Part shown: one piece after another, positions 1-12,011 of the stretch
Layout of the letters: each line of letters begins with the position of its first letter
Numbering within the stretch: position 1 is the stretch's first letter
Source: Microbacterium natoriense
Lineage (GTDB): Bacteria; Actinomycetota; Actinomycetes; Actinomycetales; Microbacteriaceae
DNA: 64,000 bases
Direction: 5' to 3'
NCBI RefSeq assembly: GCF_030816295.1
Contig: NZ_JAUSXV010000001.1
Coordinates: 124,001-188,000, forward strand
Position numbers and translations under genes: made by a program
The notes under the pieces: model-generated
Seen by the model: only the letters and a program-made list of their open reading frames with translations
The model's database searches: none
What the model was told of the DNA's origin: nothing

Positions 1-23
1 ACGTTCGCGACGAGGATGCGCAT
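1..23 (-). CDS. Probable hydantoin/allantoin racemase, N-terminal fragment
   Basis: Only the first codons lie in the window, reading MRILVANV on the minus strand and running off the left edge. This opening resembles the first beta strand of Asp/Glu/hydantoin racemases (usually MRI.V.N.NT). A ribosome binding site GGAAGG sits 8 bases before the ATG, and the gap to the upstream permease stop is 17 bp, so the two are probably co-transcribed. Allantoin racemase would fit a purine cluster that contains uricase and an allantoin-type permease. The family call rests on eight residues and is tentative; the start itself is well supported. Confidence 0.45.
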
Positions 24-40
24 GATCGATGCCTTCCGGG

Positions 41-1570
41 TCAGTGGGTCGGAGTGACGGCGATGTCGCCGGCGGGGACGTCGTGGAACGGGCCGCGACG
101 GTCGGCGATCACGCCGTAGACGACGGCCGCCAGACCCGCCGCGAAGAACCACGAGAACTCGCGAACGGACTCGAAGACCGGCATGAAGGTGAGCAGAAGC
201 GAGATGCCGCCGGCCACGATCAGCGCGATGACCGCCCGCGGGTTGAAGCCGCGAGAGTACGCGTACTCGGCGACGGGCGAAGTCGAGTACAGCTCGGGCA
301 CGTTGATGCGCTGCTTCTTGATCAGCCAGTAGTCGACCATGATGATGCCGAAGAGCGGACCGAGCAGGGCGCCGAGACCGCCGAGGAAGACGTTGATCAC
401 GACCGGGGAGTTGTACAGGTTCCAGGGTGTGATGACGAGTCCGATCACGGCTGACAGGAGCGCCGCCTTGCGGAAGTTCAGGTGCCTGGGCAGCAGGTTC
501 GTGAACGCGTAGGTCGGGGCGACGAAGTTCGCCATGAGGTTCACCGCCACCGTGAGGGCGATGAGCGCGAGCGAGGCCAGCACGAGCAGGAGCGTGTTCG
601 GGATCGCGGCGACGACGTCGGCCGGAGAGGTGATGACCGTGCCGTCGATCTCGAAGGTGCCGCCGGCGAGGATCACGACGATCAGTCCGAAGAAGAGCAT
701 GTTGATCGGGATGCCCCAGAAATTGCCCTTGACGATCGCCTTGCGCGACTTCGCGCCGCGGGTGAAGTCGCAGAAGTTGAGCACGAAGGTGCCGTAGATC
801 GAGACCCAGAGAGAGGCGGCGCCGAGCATCTTGAGCCACAGCTCGCCGCCCTCGGCGGTCCCGTGCGGCGCCCAGTTGATCTGGAAGCCGCTCTGCACGA
901 GCACCCACACCGCGAGGATGACGAAGGTGCCGAGGATGATCGGCCCAGCGAAGGCCTCGTACTTGCGGATCATCTCCATGCCGTAGCTGACGATGATGAC
1001 CTGCACGATCCAGAGCGCGACGAAGGTGATCCAGCCGAGGGCCGAGAGGCCGAGGAACGCCCCCTCCTGAAGCGATGCGGCGCCCGGAGCGACCGCGAGG
1101 ATCACGACCTGGAGCACCTGCGAGGCGAGGAAGGTCTGCACTCCGAACCACGCGATGGCCACGATGCCGCGCAGCAGGCCCGGGATCTGAGCGCCGTGCA
1201 CGCCGAACGCGATGCGGCTCATGACCGGGAACGGGACGCCCGTCTTCTCTCCCATGAATCCCGAGAAGGTGAGCAGCAGGAACAGGAACAGCGCGCCGAA
1301 TGCCAGCGCCCCCAGGATCGCCCCGCCGCTGAGACCGAGCGCGAAGAGGCCGATCGCGAACGCGTAGTTGCCGAGGCTGTGCACGTCGTTGGCCCAGAGG
1401 CTGAAGATGCTGTAGGCGCTCCAGTGCCGGCCCTCACGGGTGGTCGGAGCCAGGTCGCTGTTGTACAGTCGCGGGCTGATGCCGGCCTGCACGGCGACCG
1501 TGATCGAGGGAGCCTCATCGAGGCCTTCGGATGCGCGGCTGGGTATGTGGACGAACTCTTCGGTGGACAT
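41..1570 (-). CDS. NCS1-family nucleobase/allantoin permease
   Basis: This is a 509-residue integral membrane protein of the nucleobase:cation symporter-1 family, the group holding Mhp1 (hydantoin) and PucI (allantoin). The family hallmark is visible near residues 48-70 (WSAYSIFSLWANDVHSLGNY), followed by about twelve hydrophobic segments and a polar C-terminus. It probably imports allantoin, a hydantoin or a related purine product by cation symport at the cytoplasmic membrane; the exact substrate cannot be read from sequence. It is the first gene of a minus-strand unit leading to a racemase-like gene. The 155-bp upstream region carries a paired 15-bp operator and a TTGACA/TGAGAT promoter candidate, so it probably belongs to the purine regulon. 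Confidence 0.85.
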   Translation of the reverse strand: MSTEEFVHIPSRASEGLDEAPSITVAVQAGISPRLYNSDLAPTTREGRHWSAYSIFSLWANDVHSLGNYAFAIGLFALGLSGGAILGALAFGALFLFLLLTFSGFMGEKTGVPFPVMSRIAFGVHGAQIPGLLRGIVAIAWFGVQTFLASQVLQVVILAVAPGAASLQEGAFLGLSALGWITFVALWIVQVIIVSYGMEMIRKYEAFAGPIILGTFVILAVWVLVQSGFQINWAPHGTAEGGELWLKMLGAASLWVSIYGTFVLNFCDFTRGAKSRKAIVKGNFWGIPINMLFFGLIVVILAGGTFEIDGTVITSPADVVAAIPNTLLLVLASLALIALTVAVNLMANFVAPTYAFTNLLPRHLNFRKAALLSAVIGLVITPWNLYNSPVVINVFLGGLGALLGPLFGIIMVDYWLIKKQRINVPELYSTSPVAEYAYSRGFNPRAVIALIVAGGISLLLTFMPVFESVREFSWFFAAGLAAVVYGVIADRRGPFHDVPAGDIAVTPTH

Positions 1571-1624
1571 GAGCGCCCTTCTTGACTGCGTTGTCAGATG
1601 AGTTGTGGAGAGGGAGGATGTTGA

Positions 1625-1660
1625 TTCCGTATCATGGAATCAAACTTTCAGCTAAGGAAA
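1625..1660. promoter_or_regulatory. Paired operator upstream of the NCS1 permease
   Basis: Box 1 (TTCCGTATCATGGAA, 1625-1639) lies in a perfect 8-bp-arm dyad TTGATTCC/GGAATCAA (1621-1643). Box 2 (TTTCAGCTAAGGAAA, 1646-1660) is centred exactly 21 bp away. On the minus strand a promoter candidate TTGACA (1683-1688), 17 bp, TGAGAT (1660-1665) places the operator just downstream of the -10, a position suited to repression. The binding protein is inferred to be the IclR-family regulator at 12012-12779. Confidence 0.65.
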
Positions 1661-1691
1661 TCTCACCACACACGAAGCGCGTTGTCAATGA

Positions 1692-1725
1692 TTTGGCATA
1701 CCAAAACATTGGACGGCATACCAAA
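1692..1725. promoter_or_regulatory. Two GGCATACCAAA repeats, possible second regulator site
   Basis: GGCATACCAAA occurs at about 1695-1705 and 1715-1725, a 20-bp period, directly upstream of the permease -35 candidate. The first copy extends to TTTGGCATACCAAA, a dyad with 5-bp arms. TGGTATnCCA-like dyads are typical of GntR/FCD regulators, so a second input is possible. No GntR gene is in the window, so this is only a site prediction. Confidence 0.35.
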
Positions 1726-2841
1726 TCAGGCGAATTCTGTCGCGATCCGCGCGCCGACCTCGACGAGCAGCGATCTGGCGTTCGCCATGCTCGTGGCCGC
1801 ATCGGGTTCGAGCTCGCTGAGCGGATAGACGCGACGGAATCCGGCGCCCGCCGCCTGCCCCTCGGACAGCGTCGACCGCCCGCAGACGGCCACGACAGGC
1901 ACACCGGCAGCCCGCGCAGCGGCGGCCACGCCGAGAGGCGTCTTGCCCCCGAGGCTCTGATCGTCGAGGCTGCCCTCGCCGGTGATGACGAGGTCGACAC
2001 CCGCCAGACGATCGGCGAGGCCGGTGAGCCTCTGCACCACGTCGATGCCCGGTTCTCTTCGCGCACCGAGCACCGCGAGGGCCGCATAGCCCACGCCTCC
2101 CGCAGCACCCGCTCCGGCCGCGCCGGCCGCCGGTCGCACTCCCGGCTGCTGCTCGAGCAGTTCCGAGAACCGGCGCAGGCCTGTCTCGAGGACGGCGACA
2201 TCGTCGGCGCTCGCCCCCTTCTGCGGCGCGAACACCGAAGCCGCCCCCCGGTCTCCCAGAAGAGGATTGTCGACGTCGCTCGCCAGCACGATCGTCGCGC
2301 CGGCGAGGCGCGGATCGAGACCCGACGCATCGACCTCGACGAGCTCGGCCAGCGCCGCACCGCCCGGCCGCACAGGGCGGTCGTGCGCACGCAGCGAGAC
2401 GCCGAGCGCCTGCAGCATCCCCGCTCCCCCGTCGGTGTTCGCGCTGCCCCCGACTCCGAGCACGATCGTCGTGCACCCACGGTCGAGCGCCGCGATGATG
2501 AGTTCGCCGGTGCCGTGGCTGGTCGCCGTGAGCGCGGCCTTCTCGCCCCTGGGCAGCACGTCCAGCCCGCTCGCCGCCGCCATCTCGATGATCGCCTCGT
2601 CACCGCGCACGGCGAACCGCGCATCCAGTGGCGCGCCGGTCGGGCCCGTGACTCGCACGCTGACCGCCTCGAACCCGCTCGCGATCGCGGCCTCGACGGT
2701 GCCCTCGCCGCCATCGGCGACGGGCACCGTCTCGATCTCGGCATCCGGCGTCACCGAACGGATGCCGTCACCGAGTGCGGCCGCGACCTCGGCTCCTGTC
2801 GCGGAGCCCTTGAACTTGTCGGAGGCGATCAGGACGCGCAT
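1726..2841 (-). CDS. glxK: Glycerate kinase (2-phosphoglycerate forming type)
   Basis: This cytoplasmic kinase of the GarK/GlxK family phosphorylates D-glycerate and passes carbon from glyoxylate into lower glycolysis. The 371 residues match the usual length. Family signatures are the N-terminal MRVLIASDKFKGSATG, VADGGEGT (about residue 42), GVGGSANTDGGAGML (about residue 130) and the C-terminal ITGEGSLDDQSLGGK. It starts 7 bp after the gcl stop and is the last gene of the hyi-glxR-gcl-glxK operon. The long plus-strand reading frame over it is a GC-rich shadow. Confidence 0.92.
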   Translation of the reverse strand: MRVLIASDKFKGSATGAEVAAALGDGIRSVTPDAEIETVPVADGGEGTVEAAIASGFEAVSVRVTGPTGAPLDARFAVRGDEAIIEMAAASGLDVLPRGEKAALTATSHGTGELIIAALDRGCTTIVLGVGGSANTDGGAGMLQALGVSLRAHDRPVRPGGAALAELVEVDASGLDPRLAGATIVLASDVDNPLLGDRGAASVFAPQKGASADDVAVLETGLRRFSELLEQQPGVRPAAGAAGAGAAGGVGYAALAVLGARREPGIDVVQRLTGLADRLAGVDLVITGEGSLDDQSLGGKTPLGVAAAARAAGVPVVAVCGRSTLSEGQAAGAGFRRVYPLSELEPDAATSMANARSLLVEVGARIATEFA

Positions 2842-2848
2842 GTTGTGC

Positions 2849-4636
<1,788 letters not shown>

Positions 4637-4678
4637 GAGAAGTCCTTAGGAATCAAGTCGGATCGGGATGCGCTGAGC

Positions 4679-5554
4679 TCAGCGACCGGAGAGTTCGGCG
4701 GTGAGCTTGAAGAGGCCCGAGTGGTCGAGGCCGCCGTCGCCACGGGCGACGAGGGCGTTCACGAGCTGCGCGACGGCTGCACCGAGGGGGACGGTGACCC
4801 CCACGGAACGTGCGGCCGAGGTGACGATGCCCAGATCCTTGTTGTGGAGGGCGAGGCGGAATCCGGGGGCGAAGTCGCGGTTCAGCATCTTCTGCCCCTT
4901 CTGGTCGAGGACCTTGGAGCCGGCGAGGCCGCCCCCGAGGACCTTGAGTGCGGCATCCATGTCGACGCCGAACGCCTCCAGGAAGACGACGGCCTCGGCG
5001 AGCGCCTGGATGTTCACCGCGACGATGAGCTGGTTGGCCGCCTTGACGGTCTGACCGGCACCGGCGGGGCCGACGTGGACGATGGTCTTGCCGATCGCCT
5101 GCAACACGGGCTCAGCGGCCGCGAAGTGCTCGGGAGATCCGCCGACCATGATCGAGAGGACGCCGTCGATCGCGCCCTGCTCGCCGCCCGAGACGGGGGC
5201 ATCGACCGCACCGAATCCTGCGGCGACGGCCTCTTCGGCGAGCGTCTTGGCGACATCGGGACGGATCGAGGAGTTGTCGATCCAGAGCGCGCCGGACTTC
5301 GCATTCGCGAACACTCCGTCCTCGCCGCGCACGACGCCCTCGACGTCGGGGGAATCCGGAACCATCGTGATGACGACATCCGCGTCCTTGACGGCATCCG
5401 CGATGCTGGTGGCGCCCGTGCCGCCGGCCTCGACGAGCTTGTCGATCGGCTCCTGACTGCGGTTGAAACCGGTCACGTCGTAGCCGGCCTTGACGAGGTT
5501 CTCGGCCATGGGCAGGCCCATGATGCCGAGGCCGATGATGGCGATGCTGGTCAT
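4679..5554 (-). CDS. glxR: 2-hydroxy-3-oxopropionate (tartronate semialdehyde) reductase
   Basis: This NAD(P)H-dependent reductase of the beta-hydroxyacid dehydrogenase family turns tartronate semialdehyde into D-glycerate between Gcl and glycerate kinase. The 291 residues show the N-terminal Rossmann motif IIGLGIMGLPMAENL (6-20), the substrate loop DAPVSGGEQGA (118-128) and catalytic Lys171 in GQTVKAANQLI. It starts 34 bp after hyi and ends 42 bp before gcl, consistent with one transcript. Similar folds reduce 3-hydroxyisobutyrate or glyoxylate, but the setting between hyi and gcl decides the call. Confidence 0.93.
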   Translation of the reverse strand: MTSIAIIGLGIMGLPMAENLVKAGYDVTGFNRSQEPIDKLVEAGGTGATSIADAVKDADVVITMVPDSPDVEGVVRGEDGVFANAKSGALWIDNSSIRPDVAKTLAEEAVAAGFGAVDAPVSGGEQGAIDGVLSIMVGGSPEHFAAAEPVLQAIGKTIVHVGPAGAGQTVKAANQLIVAVNIQALAEAVVFLEAFGVDMDAALKVLGGGLAGSKVLDQKGQKMLNRDFAPGFRLALHNKDLGIVTSAARSVGVTVPLGAAVAQLVNALVARGDGGLDHSGLFKLTAELSGR

Positions 5555-5588
5555 GTCTTCGCTCCTTCGCGGATCTTCTGTCGGTGGT

Positions 5589-6392
5589 TCAGGCGTTCGT
5601 GCTCGTGGTCGAGCTCAGCCAGGCGAAGGGGTCGGCCTGGGTCGCCTTGTATTCGAGCCCGATGGGGCCGGTGTAGCCGCCGGCCCGTGCCTCGGCGATC
5701 CACTGCTCCAGAGGCAGGTCGCCCGTGCCCGGCTCGCCGCGCCCCGGGGCGTCGGCGATCTGGACGTGACCGAACTCGGCGGCGTGGCCGGCGATGACCG
5801 CGGGGACGTCGTCGCCGTTCACGGCAAGGTGGTAGAAATCGGCGAGCAGCTTGACGTTGTCGACGCCGTGCTCGTCCTCGACGCGCTGGATGATCGCGAG
5901 CGCGTCGGCCGCGGTCTTCAGCGGGTAGGCATCCATGCCGGAGACGGGTTCGAGCAGGACGACGCCGCCGATCTTCGCGACGGCCGCGCCGGCGAACGCG
6001 AGGTTCTGCACGGCCAGGTCGTCCTGCGCCTGCGGATCCGTGCCTTCGATGCGATTGCCGTAGAGCGCGTTGAACGCCTTGGCGCCGAGGCGCTCGCCGA
6101 TGCGGACGACGACATCGACGTTGGCGCGGAACTCGTCATCGCGGCCGACCCACGAGACGAGGCCGCGGTCGCCGCCGGGCATGTCGCCGGCGAAGAAGTT
6201 GAGACCGGTGAGCCGGACGCCCGCTTCCTCGATGGCCGTGGCGAACTCGTCGACCTCGTCCTGCGCGGGGACCGCGGAGGAGAACGGCCACCAGAACTCG
6301 ACGGCATCGAAGCCGGCTGCCTTGACCGCCGCGGGCCGCTCGGTGATCGGCAGCTCGGTCAGCAGGATCGAAGCGTTGACGGTGTAGCTCAT
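5589..6392 (-). CDS. hyi: Hydroxypyruvate isomerase
   Basis: This TIM-barrel protein of the xylose-isomerase-like family interconverts hydroxypyruvate and tartronate semialdehyde. The start at 6392 (MSYTVNASILL) is preferred because AAGGA lies 7 bases upstream; the open frame extends 40 residues further but begins with non-protein-like sequence through the operator region. The resulting 267 residues fit the family. Visible features include FDAVEFWWPF near residue 27, GLNFFAGDMPGGDRG near residue 70 and a conserved ELLADFYH-like segment (KLLADFYHL). It is the first gene of the glyoxylate operon, and a paired operator lies immediately upstream. Confidence 0.9.
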   Translation of the reverse strand: MSYTVNASILLTELPITERPAAVKAAGFDAVEFWWPFSSAVPAQDEVDEFATAIEEAGVRLTGLNFFAGDMPGGDRGLVSWVGRDDEFRANVDVVVRIGERLGAKAFNALYGNRIEGTDPQAQDDLAVQNLAFAGAAVAKIGGVVLLEPVSGMDAYPLKTAADALAIIQRVEDEHGVDNVKLLADFYHLAVNGDDVPAVIAGHAAEFGHVQIADAPGRGEPGTGDLPLEQWIAEARAGGYTGPIGLEYKATQADPFAWLSSTTSTNA

Positions 6393-6407
6393 GACATCAT
6401 CCTTGAT

Positions 6408-6443
6408 TATCGGATTGTGGAAGAAAAGTTCCTTGTGATGAAA
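6408..6443. promoter_or_regulatory. Paired operator upstream of hyi
   Basis: Boxes TATCGGATTGTGGAA (6408-6422) and TTCCTTGTGATGAAA (6429-6443) are centred 21 bp apart and end 16 bp before the hyi start codon. They match the box pair seen at other purine promoters in this window. The location between promoter and gene suits repression of the hyi-glxR-gcl-glxK operon. Confidence 0.55.
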
Positions 6444-6506
6444 AGAGTACGCCCGCGGCGCGGGCGATGTCAACCGGCACGGCGGCGCGGTGGTGATCCT
6501 CAGTTC

Positions 6507-6542
6507 TTTCATATCGTGGATATGAACTTCTCTATTGCGGAA
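6507..6542. promoter_or_regulatory. Paired operator and promoter of the MFS transporter
   Basis: Boxes TTTCATATCGTGGAT (6507-6521) and TTCTCTATTGCGGAA (6528-6542) are centred 21 bp apart. The first overlaps a perfect dyad TTCATATC-GTG-GATATGAA (6508-6526). A plus-strand promoter candidate TTGCGG (6535-6540), 18 bp, TACTGT (6559-6564) overlaps the second box. It probably controls the MFS gene at 6632. Confidence 0.55.
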
Positions 6543-6631
6543 TAGTCCGCTCCGGCGTTACTGTTCTCGAACGCCCTCATTCGGAGAGGCGTCCAGACTC
6601 AACTCGATGACGAGCAAGAGAGGTCTCCTCC

Positions 6632-8035
6632 ATGTCTTCCACTGAATCGCCCGATCCCGTCCGATCGCCCACCGGGCACAAGGATCTGATCCCCCGCACC
6701 GGACTGATCGTCCCGAAAGCGAAGAAGGTCGGCCGCGTCCGCTGGGCCATCGGCTTCCTGCTGTTCTTCGCGGTGCTGATCAATTACATCGACCGCAGCT
6801 CGATGTCCATCGCGGAGCACGACATGAGGATGGAGTTCGGGCTCACAGAGGGTCAGATCGGCATCATCCTCGGCAGCTTCGGCTGGTCGTACGCGCTCAT
6901 GCAGATCCCCATGGGAATGCTCCTGGACAAGATCGGCATCAAGTGGGTCATGCGGGCCGCGACAGTCCTGTGGGCCGTCTCGTGCTTCCTCACCGCCATG
7001 ATCAGCGGCATGGGCCTGCTTCTCATCGCCCGACTGATCCTCGGCCTCGCCGAGGCGCCGATCTTCCCCGGCGCCATGAAGACCACGAGCTACTGGTTCC
7101 CGCGCAGCGAGCGCGGAATGGCCACCGTGATCTTCGACAGCGGCCAGCGCCTCTCCAACGTGATCGGCTTCCCCCTCGTCGGCGCCGCCGTCGCCCTGTT
7201 CGGATGGCGCGGCGCGTTCATCACCATCGGCGTGCTCAGCCTGATCTACTTCATCGTCTTCTTCGTCTTCTACCGCGACCCGAAGGAGATGAACCGCAAG
7301 GGCCGGCTGAGCGACGCCGAACTGAGCCACATCCTCGACGGCGGCGCGCAGCACGAAGACGCTCCGACGCCGAACCCGCTCGCCAACCTCGGATACATCC
7401 TGCGCCAGCGCAAGGTCTGGGGCATGTCGCTCGGACTCGGCTGCGCCGGCTACGTGCAGTGGATGCTGCTCACCTGGCTGCCGGGGTTCCTGCAGTCCCA
7501 GATGCACATGGACGTCGCGAAGTCGGGTCTGTTCACCGCCGTCCCCTGGTTGTTCGCCGTCGTCGTGCAGTACCTGCTACCCGGCTATCTGCTGGATCGA
7601 CTGGTTCGCAACGGGAAGTCCAGCACAGCGGTTCGACGAGTGTTCATCATCGGCGGCATGGTGCTCGCCACCACGATCGTCGGAACGGCGTTCACCACCG
7701 ACCTCGTCTGGTCGCTCATCTGGATCACGCTGGGGATCACGGGCATCACCATCACCTTCAGCGTGACGAACTCGCTGCCCGCCCTGATCGCCCCGGAGGG
7801 CTCTGTGGGCGCGACGGGTGCTGTCATGAACACGGTGAACAACCTCATCGGCACGACCGCCCCGATCGTCACCGGGTTCATCGTGCAGTTCACCGGCAGC
7901 TTCGCCTGGGCATTCATCGTCGCCGGCGTCATGCTGGTCATCGGCATCATCTTCTACACGGTGGTGCTCGGCCGGATCGAGCAGATCCCGACCGTCGAGG
8001 AGCGTGCCGCCGCCGAGGTCGCGACGAGCGCCTGA
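6632..8035 (+). CDS. MFS transporter, anion:cation symporter type
   Basis: This 467-residue major facilitator protein has about twelve transmembrane segments. NYIDRSSMSIA near the end of the first segment and the paired DKIGIKWVMR loop mark the anion:cation symporter (glucarate/hexuronate/galactonate) subfamily. It faces away from the glyoxylate operon and shares with it an intergenic region carrying two box pairs, so it probably imports a small organic acid feeding glyoxylate or glycerate metabolism, or a ureide. The substrate is not determinable. A 34-bp perfect inverted repeat terminates the unit. The ATG at 6632 follows a GAGAGG ribosome site by several bases. Confidence 0.82.
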   Translation: MSSTESPDPVRSPTGHKDLIPRTGLIVPKAKKVGRVRWAIGFLLFFAVLINYIDRSSMSIAEHDMRMEFGLTEGQIGIILGSFGWSYALMQIPMGMLLDKIGIKWVMRAATVLWAVSCFLTAMISGMGLLLIARLILGLAEAPIFPGAMKTTSYWFPRSERGMATVIFDSGQRLSNVIGFPLVGAAVALFGWRGAFITIGVLSLIYFIVFFVFYRDPKEMNRKGRLSDAELSHILDGGAQHEDAPTPNPLANLGYILRQRKVWGMSLGLGCAGYVQWMLLTWLPGFLQSQMHMDVAKSGLFTAVPWLFAVVVQYLLPGYLLDRLVRNGKSSTAVRRVFIIGGMVLATTIVGTAFTTDLVWSLIWITLGITGITITFSVTNSLPALIAPEGSVGATGAVMNTVNNLIGTTAPIVTGFIVQFTGSFAWAFIVAGVMLVIGIIFYTVVLGRIEQIPTVEERAAAEVATSA

Positions 8036-8050
8036 CCCGTCAGATCCGTC

Positions 8051-8084
8051 GAAGGGGGTGTGCCGGTACCGGCACACCCCCTTC
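8051..8084 (+). terminator. Terminator hairpin after the MFS gene
   Basis: A perfect 34-bp palindrome with arms beginning GAAGGGGGTGTGCC starts 15 bp after the MFS stop. It has no clear T-tract, as is common in high-GC actinobacteria. Terminator function is inferred from position. Confidence 0.7.
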
Positions 8085-8339
8085 GCGCGTCCCTCTGCGC
8101 TGACGGTTCGGTCACGTCTGTGGCGGGCCGCCCGGCTCCGCACCCTGCCGATGCGTGACCGAACCCCAGGGCTGTCACGCTCGCGGTGAGCCGAATCCCA
8201 TCACACCCTGCCGAGGCGTGACCGAGGTGCGCCCACCGCTGACCATGCGCCGACGGATGCGGGCGGGCCGAAATGCGCCGGACAAGCGAATCGCACCTCC
8301 CCAGGACGGAGAGGTGCGATTCGTTCGTCAGGACGGCGC
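8085..8339. repeat. Intergenic repeats (GTGACCGA family) and allE terminator
   Basis: No gene is seen. GGTTCGGTCACG (from about 8105) pairs with CGTGACCGAACC (about 8155-8167), and a further CGTGACCGA copy follows near 8216. The same GTGACCGA core recurs at 15638-15801, suggesting a dispersed element. At 8287-8323 a hairpin with 13-bp perfect arms (CGAATCGCACCTC) and an 11-base loop lies 16 bp beyond the allE stop and is its likely terminator. Confidence 0.6.
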
Positions 8340-9152
8340 TCAGGTGAGCTTGATCTGGCGGTTCATGTCCTTGTAGAGCAGGTAGCGGAAGTCCTCGGGG
8401 CCGCCGGCGTAGCAAGCCTGGGGGCAGAAGGCGCGCAGCAGCATGTAGTCGCCGGCCTCGCACTCGACCCAGTCGTCGTTGAGGCGGTAGACGGCCTTGC
8501 CCTGCAGCACGAACAGTCCGTGCTCCATGACGTGCGTCTCGGCGAACGGGATCGATCCGCCCGGCTTGAACGTGACGATGTTCACCTGCATGTCGTGCGC
8601 CATGTCGCTCGCGTCGGAGAAGCGCGTGGTCGACCACACGTCGTCGGTGTCGGGCATCGAGACCGGCTCGATGTCCTTGTCGCTCGTGACGAAGGATGCC
8701 GGAGCGTCCACACCCTCGAGCCACTCGTACGCCTTGCGGATCCAGTGGAAGCTCGTGATCTCCTCGCCATCGTTCGCGAGCGACCATGACGCACCAGGCG
8801 CGATGAAGGCGTAGCCGCCCTCCTCCAGCACGTGCGTCTCGCCCTCGAGCGTGAGCGTGAGGCGCCCGGTCGTGACGAACACGACGCCCTCGACACCCGC
8901 CTCGACCTCGGGCTTCGCCGCTCCACCGCCGGGCGCGATCTCGACGATCAGCTGCGAGAACGTGGTCGCCGAGCTCGGGGTCGGCCGCGCGATGATCCAC
9001 GCGCGGGTGTTCGTGAAGCCGGGAAGGCTGCTGGTGACGATGTCGCGCAGCACGCCCTTCGGGATGAACGTGTAGGCGAGCTTGACGACCGCGCGATCGG
9101 TGAGCAGGTCGGTCTGCGGCGGCAGGCCGCCGGCCGGGGTGTAGTAGGACAT
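8340..9152 (-). CDS. allE: (S)-ureidoglycine aminohydrolase
   Basis: This manganese bicupin enzyme releases ammonia from (S)-ureidoglycine to give (S)-ureidoglycolate in allantoin breakdown. The 270 residues hold two cupin halves. The C-terminal one carries the metal-ligand set Glu205, His207, His211 and Gln245 (AETHVMEHG ... CPQACYAG), with the same spacing of 2, 6 and 40 residues as known AllE/UGlyAH proteins. The start at 9152 is chosen because AAGGAGG lies 4 bases upstream; another ATG one codon earlier is too close to it. It overlaps the stop of the malate-synthase-like gene and ends that operon. Confidence 0.93.
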   Translation of the reverse strand: MSYYTPAGGLPPQTDLLTDRAVVKLAYTFIPKGVLRDIVTSSLPGFTNTRAWIIARPTPSSATTFSQLIVEIAPGGGAAKPEVEAGVEGVVFVTTGRLTLTLEGETHVLEEGGYAFIAPGASWSLANDGEEITSFHWIRKAYEWLEGVDAPASFVTSDKDIEPVSMPDTDDVWSTTRFSDASDMAHDMQVNIVTFKPGGSIPFAETHVMEHGLFVLQGKAVYRLNDDWVECEAGDYMLLRAFCPQACYAGGPEDFRYLLYKDMNRQIKLT

Positions 9153-10416
9153 CATGCCTCCTTGGCGATGAGTTTCGGGTGGGCGAGACGCACGAGCTCT
9201 GTCGGCTCGGATCCCGTGGCTGAACGCACCTCGTCGATCGTGACGGCTCCGCACTCCAGTCCGCGCACGACGAAGCGGGCGAGGGCTCTGGCTGTGGCGG
9301 GCTCGTCCATGATGGCCGCGTCACTGCCGTGCAGGTAGTTGTCGAGGCGTTTCGCCGCGGCGGCGAAGCCTTCGCGGTAGAAGGCGTAGGTCGCGAGGAA
9401 CCGGGTGGGCAGCTGTGGTGCTGCGAGGTCCCAGCCCTGGTAGTAGCCGCGCTCGAGCGAGCGCCGCACGAGTCGGGCGTGCAGCTGCCACGCGGCCAGC
9501 GCGTTCTCGCCCACCGGGATCACGTTGGTCGACCCGTCCGAGAGCCGCACGCCGGTCTCGGCGACGGCGACCTGCATGACCTGCTTGGCGTAGTCGGCGG
9601 CCGGATGCTCCATCGACTGGTACGCCGCGGCGATCTGCAGCGAGGCGCTGTAGTCGTAGGTGCCGTAGTGCAGCGCCGACACCCGCCCGTTCGCCCGGTG
9701 CAGGAGCGCTGCGACCGGCACCGATCCGTCGGCGGCGATGATCAGCTGCGGGGTCTCCATCTGCACCTCGAAGCGCAGGCGCCCGGCATCCAATCCGAGG
9801 CGCTCCTCGAAGACCTCGCACAGCGAGACCATCGCTTCGACCTGCGCGGCCGTGGTCACCTTCGGCAGGGTCAGCACGAGCCCGTCGGGGAGAGGCCCGA
9901 GCGAGGCGAGCGTCGACAGGAACAGATCGAGGGTGCGGATGCCGCGGCGCCGGGTCGGCGCCTCGAAGCACTTGAAGCGGATGCCGATGAAGGGCGGGGC
10001 GACGCCTGCCGACACGGCTGCGGCGACGCGCTGCGCGGCGAGCACGGCATCCGCGTCCTCCTCGTCATCCGGCCGGGCGCCGTAGCCGTCCTCGAAATCG
10101 AGGCGGAGGTCTTCGATCGGCTCGGCGAGAAGCTTGGCGTCGACCAGGGGCGCGAGTTCGCCCGCGAGGTGCCCGAGCCCGATCGCTTCGGCCAGTGCCG
10201 CCGTGCCGCCGAACGCGGCCACGGCCTCGGCCGCCTGCGCGCCGAAGCGCGACGGGAGTTCGGGATCGTACCGATCGGCGGGCACGTACAGCGTGTGCAC
10301 GGGCTGTCGGGTGCCGTCGTCGCCGGGGTACTCGGTGGCGAGAAGGGCGTCGGTGCCGGCGAGCCGGGAGTCGATGCCGGCGAGGTCGTCCTCGGTGAGA
10401 GCTGTCATGGCTGCGG

Positions 10417-10420
<4 letters not shown>
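9152..10420 (-). CDS. HpcH/CitE-like TIM-barrel protein, candidate malate synthase
   Basis: The 422-residue protein belongs to the aldolase/citrate-lyase-like fold. It shows DLRLDFEDGYG (about 106-116), a metal-site-like LRFEVQMETPQLII (about 215-228) and HYGTYDYSASLQI (about 251-263). It is shorter than malate synthase A or G and lacks their sequence features, so classical aceB is not claimed. Its position between malic enzyme and allE suggests it joins glyoxylate with acetyl-CoA or acts on a related C-C bond (inference). A GTG start overlaps the malic enzyme stop; an ATG at 10408 is an alternative giving 418 residues. Confidence 0.72.
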
Positions 10421-11814
<1,394 letters not shown>

Positions 11815-11880
11815 GTTTCCTCCTCGTCGAGGTGAGCCGGCCGAAATCGGCGGCACACACGATGCACTTCTCTGAAATCT

Positions 11881-11923
11881 CCACGATTTTCGTATCGTGG
11901 ACTCTATTATCTACTTTATGGAA
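11881..11923. promoter_or_regulatory. Paired operator between malic enzyme and iclR-type gene
   Basis: Boxes TTTCGTATCGTGGAC (11888-11902) and ATCTACTTTATGGAA (11909-11923) are centred 21 bp apart. Box 1 sits in a dyad with 7-bp arms CCACGAT/ATCGTGG (11881-11900). The divergent arrangement suggests that the regulator controls both the malic enzyme operon and itself. Confidence 0.55.
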
Positions 11924-12011
11924 AGTTGATGCAAGCCTGGATACGATGAGGGGCGAGATTTTCGATACGCGGCTTTCGCATGGTGAAATGATGGCGAGCA
12001 GGAGGTTCTTA

